Source: an uncultured Oscillospiraceae bacterium (GTDB lineage Bacteria > Bacillota > Clostridia > Oscillospirales > Oscillospiraceae). From it: a DNA stretch of 9,161 nucleotides. This document shows, piece by piece, positions 5,248 to 9,161 of this stretch. The notes under the pieces are model-generated. The model was not told the DNA's origin, made no database searches, and worked only from the letters and a program-made list of their open reading frames with translations. The position numbers and the translations under genes are program-made. The first letter of the stretch is position 1, and each line of letters starts with the position of its first letter. The DNA is taken from positions 1-9,161 of the forward strand of contig CAAENU010000126.1 in the NCBI GenBank assembly GCA_900757415.1, in the 5' to 3' direction.

Positions 5248-5420
5248 ATCGTTTTCTCCCTGCGCCGCCGCATCCGGTAGCACAGCTTCCCGCACCTGCG
5301 GCAGACGATGTAATTTGTGTGATACTTCCCGCCGTGCCGGTCGCTCCGGCGGCGTGTGACCTCTATGTATTCCGTCTTGCACGGGCTGTGCAGTCCCAAG
5401 CGGCAAAGCAGCGGCTTCAT
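5244..5420 (-). CDS. 58-residue Cys-rich basic mini-protein
   Basis: A short gene tied into the operon by ATGA overlaps at both ends: its ATG (5420-5418) overlaps the stop of the membrane-protein gene, and its TGA (5246-5244) overlaps the methyltransferase ATG. The protein starts MKPLLCRLGLHSPCK, continues with the basic EVTRRRSDRHGGKYH and ends with IVCRRCGKLCYRMRRRREK. Cys40/Cys43 (CRRC) plus Cys47, with Cys6, His11 and Cys14 near the N-terminus, could form one zinc site. Similar MK-x-L-x-C-x-LGLH starts occur in small Firmicutes phage proteins. The function is unknown; the basic surface suggests nucleic-acid binding. Confidence 0.8.
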   Translation of the reverse strand: MKPLLCRLGLHSPCKTEYIEVTRRRSDRHGGKYHTNYIVCRRCGKLCYRMRRRREKTI

Positions 5421-5641
5421 CGTCCGTCACCTCTGATTTTCCGCTCAAACTGCTCGATTTCTCTCACGAGAAGCAAGCAGAGCCACGCCAGCACAACACC
5501 GTCAACCCTGCTTTCATGCACGATGCCCTCAAAGACGCATTCCGCGCCAATCCAGCACAGGTCGAGCATCACATACAGGAACAGAAACAGCAGCCCCTTT
5601 GCCGCCGCGTTCAGAATACGCTCTGTTGTTCTCCCACTCAT
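5417..5641 (-). CDS. Small membrane protein, two predicted helices
   Basis: A 74-residue protein. A polar N-terminus (MSGRTTERILNAAAK) is followed by a hydrophobic segment at about 15-36 (GLLFLFLYVMLDLCWIGA) and a second at about 46-60 (VDGVVLAWLCLLLV), then a charged C-terminus (EIEQFERKIRGDGR). It is probably an inner-membrane hairpin with both ends in the cytoplasm. Start and stop each overlap the neighbour by ATGA (5641/5638 and 5420/5417). The family is not recognised. A holin is unlikely here because no lysis genes are nearby; superinfection exclusion or a membrane accessory role is possible but unproven. Confidence 0.78.
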   Translation of the reverse strand: MSGRTTERILNAAAKGLLFLFLYVMLDLCWIGAECVFEGIVHESRVDGVVLAWLCLLLVREIEQFERKIRGDGR

Positions 5642-5970
5642 TCCGTCTCCTCGCTTTCCAGATGCAGCAGTTGTTGGAGCTGCTTCCAGATGCGCAGCGT
5701 CCGCTTATCCGTCTTATTGATACACGCCTCGATCAACCGCAGGCGATACAAGATGTCCTCCCTGTCCTGTCGTTTCCCGATCTCGACCTGTCGTGCGAGC
5801 TTCGTATAAGCGGCTTTTCGCGCCTCCTCTGTTCTGTACCACACGCCCAACTCTTTTCCGCCAGTCAGGCCCAAGAACAGCCCATATTGCGCATCCCCGC
5901 CGCCTCTCCTCGTTTCGATGTACGCAACCTGATCGGGTGGCACAAGATAGTAGCCCTCGAAGTCGATCAT
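5638..5970 (-). CDS. Hypothetical early-operon protein
   Basis: A 110-residue protein. The start is ATG 5970, with GGAGGG upstream, overlapping the DUF4406 stop as ATGA. The N-terminal half (MIDFEGYYLVPPDQVAYIE, then LFLGLTGGKELGVWY) has alternating hydrophobic residues suggesting a small beta domain. The segment RTEEARKAAYTKLARQVE (46-63) reads as an amphipathic helix. Residues 68-108 form a long charged helix that may be a coiled coil. It has no Cys cluster, membrane segment or catalytic motif, and I do not recognise the family. Its tight coupling to DUF4406 and the membrane protein says only that it is expressed with them. Confidence 0.78.
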   Translation of the reverse strand: MIDFEGYYLVPPDQVAYIETRRGGGDAQYGLFLGLTGGKELGVWYRTEEARKAAYTKLARQVEIGKRQDREDILYRLRLIEACINKTDKRTLRIWKQLQQLLHLESEETE

Positions 5971-6260
5971 TCCGCACCCTCCATCAGAAACACCATCTTT
6001 TTCCCGACATACTCACACCAGTGCTTTTCAAGCTGTGCGCCGGGGCTGTCCTCCCAATCCGGCAAGAACGCCGCCGTGTCGGCGCTCTCCAGCATGGCAA
6101 AGCAGATGCGCATATAGTCCGCCTTTTTCAGCCCCTCCGGCGTGACCGCCGGAGAAATCACCGTCACACCGGCCTGCTCCTCCAGCTTCTTCGCCGCCGC
6201 CGCGAATTTCTCCCTGTAGTTCGGGTCTCCCGTGATCTTTCCGGCCAGATACACTTTCAT
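5967..6260 (-). CDS. DUF4406 protein, deoxyribosyltransferase-like
   Basis: A 97-residue protein. It matches DUF4406, a small family common in phages and related in fold to nucleoside 2-deoxyribosyltransferases. The N-terminal strand and loop MKVYLAGKITGDPNYREKF is the family hallmark. SPAVTPEGLKKADYMRICFAML (36-57) and the turn FLPDWEDSPGAQLEKHW (65-81) are also typical; Glu78 sits where the nucleophilic Glu of deoxyribosyltransferases is expected after a D-S-x-G segment. The family has no firmly established substrate. Nucleotide salvage or nucleotide-signal binding are the usual guesses. The ATG at 6260 overlaps the previous stop as ATGA, and GGGAGG lies upstream. Confidence 0.9.
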   Translation of the reverse strand: MKVYLAGKITGDPNYREKFAAAAKKLEEQAGVTVISPAVTPEGLKKADYMRICFAMLESADTAAFLPDWEDSPGAQLEKHWCEYVGKKMVFLMEGAE

Positions 6261-6625
6261 TCCCGCTCGCCTCCCAACTTCGCCATCTGCTTCCGCTTCC
6301 AGTTTTCTGTGTACTGCTCCATGCTCCCGTTAAAGCCCGTGCAGAGAAGCACATCATGCACCGTTTTTCCCTCGTGGGCGCAGTCAGAGCAGTTCAATCC
6401 GTTGTTGCACGGCGTTTCGCAGAATTGGCACATACAGTTGTCATTGTCGAACGGACACGGATTGACCGCTTCCACAATGATCTCCCGCCCGCAGCCGGGG
6501 CAGAAGTGCCAGCCGTTTTCCGTCGGCCCGTCCGCCTCGAAATTCTCGATGTACCCACACGCCCGGCACCGCCAAGCGTCATGCTCCCGGTCTACGCACT
6601 CATATACCGCGCTTTTCTCGCTCAT
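6257..6625 (-). CDS. Cys-rich protein with a zinc ribbon
   Basis: A 122-residue protein with 13 Cys. The first half holds a clear zinc ribbon: WRCRACGYIENF (Cys20/Cys23) and HFCPGCGREI (Cys42/Cys45). The second half has a denser set: Cys57 (NPCPFD), Cys64, Cys66, Cys69, Cys73, Cys79, Cys82 and Cys95, possibly a second metal site. The C-terminus is basic (NWKRKQMAKLGG). Ribbon proteins of this kind are frequent in Clostridia phage early regions, with unknown roles, perhaps binding DNA or host RNA polymerase. The ATG at 6625 has GGAGG 7 bases upstream and lies 3 bases after the previous stop. Confidence 0.83.
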   Translation of the reverse strand: MSEKSAVYECVDREHDAWRCRACGYIENFEADGPTENGWHFCPGCGREIIVEAVNPCPFDNDNCMCQFCETPCNNGLNCSDCAHEGKTVHDVLLCTGFNGSMEQYTENWKRKQMAKLGGERE

Positions 6626-6628
6626 GGT

Positions 6629-6988
6629 TTATCCCTCCAGAATTTTCTTTACGGCGCGGAGCTGTTCGAGGGTATAGCGGCCTATTTTGTCCCAGCCAGC
6701 GGCAACCCGCACCCACTCTTTCAGTTCCTCACGTTCTTGGTACTCGCGTACAGCATCCTCCGACGGAAACAAGAGACGCGGTGAGCCATACTCTGTTTCC
6801 TCAATGAGATACGGCATATCCCTGTTGTGCGCTTCCCGAAACCGTTCTCCCCATCTTCCGCTGATGGTTACATACTTTCGGCCCACCTTTGCGACCTCCG
6901 CTTTTACTGCGGAGAATTTATCTCTTGGCCGCCGTGCGTCTCCAACGATGTACACGGTCTGCCTCGGCTTAAAAGACTTAATATCCAT
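6629..6988 (-). CDS. Small beta-barrel-like phage protein
   Basis: A 119-residue protein. The N-terminal part MDIKSFKPRQTVYIVGDARR followed by AEVAKVGRKYVTISG (30-44) resembles small SH3-like proteins that Firmicutes phage annotations call beta barrel domain-containing. LLFPSEDAVREYQEREELKEWV (72-93) is helical, and the C-terminal helix YTLEQLRAVKKILEG closes it. No catalytic motif is visible and the function is unknown. The ATG at 6988 is preceded by GAGGG with 6 bases of spacing. The ribbon gene follows 3 bases after its stop. Confidence 0.8.
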   Translation of the reverse strand: MDIKSFKPRQTVYIVGDARRPRDKFSAVKAEVAKVGRKYVTISGRWGERFREAHNRDMPYLIEETEYGSPRLLFPSEDAVREYQEREELKEWVRVAAGWDKIGRYTLEQLRAVKKILEG

Positions 6989-6997
6989 GGCATACCC

Positions 6998-7225
6998 TCA
7001 TACGTTCACATATCGGTTTTGGCAGTTCACATTGTTGCAGAAGCGCTCGCGTCCGATCTCCCGCAGGCGTTGCCCGCAATACTGGCAATAGTCGCCCTGC
7101 TGTCGCCGTGGTTCTTCCTCTGCGTGTGTCCCGCAATATCTCATGCGGTTCATCAGGCATATCACAGAGCCGGGCTGCACCACCGCCGCGCAAACACTTT
7201 TCGCTTTACAGTTATGACACTCCAT
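6998..7225 (-). CDS. Cys-rich zinc-ribbon mini-protein
   Basis: A 75-residue protein with nine Cys: MECHNCKAKSVC (Cys3, Cys6, Cys12), Cys23, Cys31, then the pairs YCQYCGQRL (Cys47/Cys50) and RFCNNVNCQNRY (Cys63/Cys68). The C-terminal pairs look like one zinc ribbon, and the N-terminal Cys may form another. The start is ATG 7225, because GGAGG lies 7 bases before it and only 4 bases before an in-frame GTG at 7228. The start overlaps the stop of the TSPPY methyltransferase gene by one base (TGATG), so translation is coupled. No function is known. Confidence 0.82.
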   Translation of the reverse strand: MECHNCKAKSVCAAVVQPGSVICLMNRMRYCGTHAEEEPRRQQGDYCQYCGQRLREIGRERFCNNVNCQNRYVNV

Positions 7226-8136
7226 CACTCCACCTCCGCTATTCTTCCTGCGGCCATTGCTACATACGAGGGATTGATCTCACATCCCACAAAACCGCGC
7301 CCCATGCGTTTGGCCACCACGCCTGTTGTGCCGCTGCCCGCAAATGGGTCAAGTACAACGCCGCCCTCTGGGCAGCCTGCTAAAATACACGGCTCGATCA
7401 GCTTTTCCGGGAACACGGCGAAGTGTGCGCCGTGAAATCCGTTTGTGCTTACGCTCCAGACGCTCCGCTTGTTCCTGCTCCCCGTCTTGTTTTCGCTGTT
7501 CCCGTGGCTCTCACGCTCCACCTGTGCGCTGTTGTCGTGAGATCGACCGCCGGTATAGGCTCCGCCGCCGCGAAACGTCCTTGCGTTTCCTTTGGCCGAC
7601 GTGACCGGTTCGCTGATTGCCGCCGCGTTGAAATAATAGTGCGCTGACTTTGACAGCAGGAAGATGTACTCATGTGACTTTGTGCATCGGTCGCTTACGC
7701 TCTCCGGCATACAGTTCGGTTTCTGCCAAATGATGTCTTGCCGCAAATACCAACCGTCTGCGCGGAGGGCAAATGCCAACTGCCAAGGTATGCCGATCAG
7801 GTCTTTTTTCTTGTACCCCTGCGGTACGCGCTTTGCGGTGTGTCCGCAGGAATTGCGGGTGTTCGTCGGCGGCTGGTTCCCCGAATTGGTAGCATAGCTA
7901 TCGCCCACGTTCACCCACAGCGTTCCATCTGGCCGCAACACCCGCCGGACTTCACGGAAAACGGCGACCAGCGCCTGCAGGTATTCCTCCACGCTGCCCT
8001 CGTTCCCGATCTGTCCCTCCACTCCATAATCCCGCAAATTGTAGTAGGGCGGGGAGGTCACGCAGGTATGTACGCTTTCTGGCGGCAGCGTCCGCAGCAG
8101 CTCCAGCGCGTCGCCTTGCAGTACGTTACAATCCAT
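7225..8136 (-). CDS. DNA methyltransferase, beta class, TSPPY motif
   Basis: A 303-residue S-adenosylmethionine-dependent DNA methyltransferase. Motif IV is VTSPPYYNLRDYG (26-38), followed by LIGIPWQLAFALRADGWYLR (113-132) and a KPNCMPESVSDRCTKSHEY segment (139-157). Cofactor motif I is DPFAGSGTT (263-271), followed by GFVGCEINPSYV. The order places it in the beta class. The S-PP-Y form is frequent in N4-cytosine enzymes, but N6-adenine members also use it, so base specificity is open. No restriction endonuclease is adjacent, so it is an orphan, probably protecting phage DNA. The ATG at 8136 has AAGGAGGTGG upstream (8143-8152), which overlaps the stop codon of the PP-loop gene. Length and motifs are complete. 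Confidence 0.92.
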   Translation of the reverse strand: MDCNVLQGDALELLRTLPPESVHTCVTSPPYYNLRDYGVEGQIGNEGSVEEYLQALVAVFREVRRVLRPDGTLWVNVGDSYATNSGNQPPTNTRNSCGHTAKRVPQGYKKKDLIGIPWQLAFALRADGWYLRQDIIWQKPNCMPESVSDRCTKSHEYIFLLSKSAHYYFNAAAISEPVTSAKGNARTFRGGGAYTGGRSHDNSAQVERESHGNSENKTGSRNKRSVWSVSTNGFHGAHFAVFPEKLIEPCILAGCPEGGVVLDPFAGSGTTGVVAKRMGRGFVGCEINPSYVAMAAGRIAEVE

Positions 8137-8150
8137 TCCCCACCACCTCC

Positions 8151-8975
8151 TTAACCGTCATAGCACCCGCACGGAGCGCCGCAGATACACCCACCGGGGC
8201 TGTCCGGGAACAGCTGGTCAAAGGTCAACTGCGCCTCCTCGAACTCCTTGTTTGCCATGAACTCGTTGTAGTAGCTCTCCCATGACCAGTCGCGCCCAAG
8301 GCCTTTTACATTCACATTTGTCTTGGCGCTCCCGTGTTCCAGCGCGATAGCCCGCTCAAAGAGATCGGGGTAGTTCTCCCACAGCGCTTGTATTTCTTTC
8401 TTCTTCATGGATGGGCAGAAAAAGCATGAACTTTTCCCCGGTCTCGGCAGTCCGGCCCGCTCGATCACGTGCACACATTCCTCGCGCGTCCAGCCCCATT
8501 CGTAGAGCGGATAATGCTTTTCGTACTTTTTGTCCGCTTCGTCGATGGGCGCGGCGTGTTGGATGCGCCGTGTCTCCCCGGCATCGTAACCGATGTATTT
8601 GTGGACGCGCTGGCCGCTGGCCCACACCTCTTTGCACGGTTGATAGTTGTTGCAGAACTTCTCCTGCGTCCCGATCTTGTGCTTGAGAGAGCATTTTTTG
8701 TATCCATAGGCAATCGAGGGCAGCCTCCCGCTGTTGATGCATTCCTGCTCCAGCGTCAATCGGTTCCCGTCCTTGTCGTGGTACTCCACGGAGACGATCT
8801 TTGGGATGCCATGCTTTACCAGCCACTCATTGAACGTCCCCATGAACTCGTAGGTGTGCGGCTGCTCGCCGCCGGTGTCCGCAAACAAAATCAGATCAAT
8901 AGGTATTTTGTGCAGATACATCCCGATAATCATGGCGGTGCTGTTTGTCCCGCCGCCAAAAGAGACAACGTTCAT
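8151..8975 (-). CDS. PP-loop ATPase, PAPS-reductase-like family
   Basis: A 274-residue protein. The N-terminal pyrophosphate-binding loop is VVSFGGGTNSTAM (3-15), followed by FADTGGEQPHTYEF (31-44), the adenine-nucleotide alpha-hydrolase signature shared by PAPS reductases, DndC and tRNA-thiolating enzymes. Cys95 (KKCSLKHKI) with Cys184 and Cys187 (SSCFFCPS) could hold an iron-sulfur cluster. IGYDAGETRR (128-137) is typical of the phage and DndC-like branch. The C-terminus adds an unusual Cys-rich tail, GGCICGAPCGCYDG (Cys263, 265, 269, 271). The CGLH-type active site of true PAPS reductases is not present, so assimilatory sulfate reduction is unlikely. Sulfur transfer or nucleotide modification is more plausible but inferred. 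The ATG at 8975 overlaps the preceding stop as ATGA, with a G-rich GGGGAG upstream. Confidence 0.85.
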   Translation of the reverse strand: MNVVSFGGGTNSTAMIIGMYLHKIPIDLILFADTGGEQPHTYEFMGTFNEWLVKHGIPKIVSVEYHDKDGNRLTLEQECINSGRLPSIAYGYKKCSLKHKIGTQEKFCNNYQPCKEVWASGQRVHKYIGYDAGETRRIQHAAPIDEADKKYEKHYPLYEWGWTREECVHVIERAGLPRPGKSSCFFCPSMKKKEIQALWENYPDLFERAIALEHGSAKTNVNVKGLGRDWSWESYYNEFMANKEFEEAQLTFDQLFPDSPGGCICGAPCGCYDG

Positions 8976-9161
8976 TCCGTCTCCCCCCCGGTGCTGCCGT
9001 CCCAATCAATCGCCTGTCCGCATTGTCCGCAGAAGCGGCAGCGGTTTCCATCCTCGTTGTGCAGGTATTCACCGCTCCCGCAGGACGGGCAGGCCAGTAC
9101 ACCCGCATCCCCGTCAGGGTAGGGGCTTTCCGGCACACGCCGCCGCAGCGCCTCCGCACCC
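8972..9161 (-). CDS. Partial zinc-ribbon protein, N-terminus outside the window
   Basis: The minus-strand frame is open from the right edge (first full codon at 9160) to the TGA at 8974-8972, giving 62 visible residues. It has two Cys pairs: ACPSCGSGEYLHNEDGNRCR (Cys24/Cys27, Cys41) and FCGQCGQAIDW (Cys44/Cys47), followed by an acidic tail GGETE. The upstream part reads GAEALRRRVPESPYPDGD. This pattern (AEALR, then a ribbon, then CGQAIDW) is typical of small Clostridia phage proteins whose N-terminus lies a few residues further out. The stop overlaps the PP-loop start codon as ATGA, so it belongs to the same operon. The function is unknown beyond the likely zinc site. Confidence 0.8.
   Translation of the reverse strand, partial: GAEALRRRVPESPYPDGDAGVLACPSCGSGEYLHNEDGNRCRFCGQCGQAIDWDGSTGGETE

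Noticed and set aside
5248..5448. N-terminal extension of the DIPY methyltransferase to 5448
   Set aside because: The extension is low-quality sequence overlapping the 58-residue gene in another frame. ATG 5247 has a ribosome binding site and matches where the methyltransferase family begins.
5793..6677. Plus-strand open frame of 294 codons
   Set aside because: It is antisense to DUF4406 and the Cys-rich gene, which have clear family motifs, ribosome sites and ATGA overlaps. The plus-strand translation shows nothing recognisable.
8151..8975. DndC of a DNA phosphorothioation system
   Set aside because: The PP-loop and IGYDAGE-type segment are DndC-like, but no DndB, DndD, DndE or DndA-like cysteine desulfurase gene is visible, so a Dnd system is not supported.

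Overview
The window looks like part of a tailed-phage or prophage genome from a GC-rich gut Firmicute, probably of the Clostridia/Oscillospiraceae type. That host assignment is inference. It rests on strong AGGAGG-type ribosome binding sites, GC-rich third codon positions, and a set of small protein families typical of Firmicutes temperate phages (DUF1064, DUF4406, an HD-domain protein, an ArpU/RinA-like sigma-fold regulator, orphan DNA methyltransferases, many CxxC mini-proteins). No structural, lysis, integrase, tRNA, CRISPR or insertion-sequence feature was found.

Layout. The left edge (2-456) carries two plus-strand genes, the tail of an unrecognised acidic protein and a small ribbon-helix-helix protein, closed by a strong hairpin terminator (489-532). 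Everything from about 529 to the right edge is on the minus strand and so reads right to left. In transcription order it runs: a partial zinc-ribbon protein (8972-9161), a PP-loop/PAPS-reductase-like enzyme, a TSPPY-type DNA methyltransferase, a Cys-rich mini-protein, a beta-barrel-like protein, a second Cys-rich protein, DUF4406, a hypothetical, a small membrane protein, a 58-residue Cys-rich protein, a DIPY-type DNA methyltransferase, an intergenic region dense in inverted repeats (about 4275-4470), an HUH rolling-circle Rep-like protein, an HD-domain hydrolase, a DUF1064 putative nuclease, a zinc-ribbon protein, a helical protein with an internal duplication, and the sigma-fold late-type regulator. 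A weakly supported basic small ORF (529-642) may follow.

How it fits together. The minus-strand genes are packed with start/stop overlaps and look like one polycistronic early operon. It carries DNA modification (two methyltransferases without a restriction enzyme), nucleotide or DNA metabolism (PP-loop enzyme, DUF4406, HD), replication or recombination (HUH Rep, DUF1064) and ends with a regulator of the kind that switches on late genes. The plus-strand pair converges on this operon and the terminator separates the two.

The part most worth a second look is the HUH Rep-like gene together with the cluster of six inverted repeats immediately upstream of it, a plausible rolling-circle-type origin inside a tailed-phage early operon. 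Also notable are the duplicated motif in the 210-residue protein at 1382-2014 and the concentration of five Cys-rich mini-proteins.
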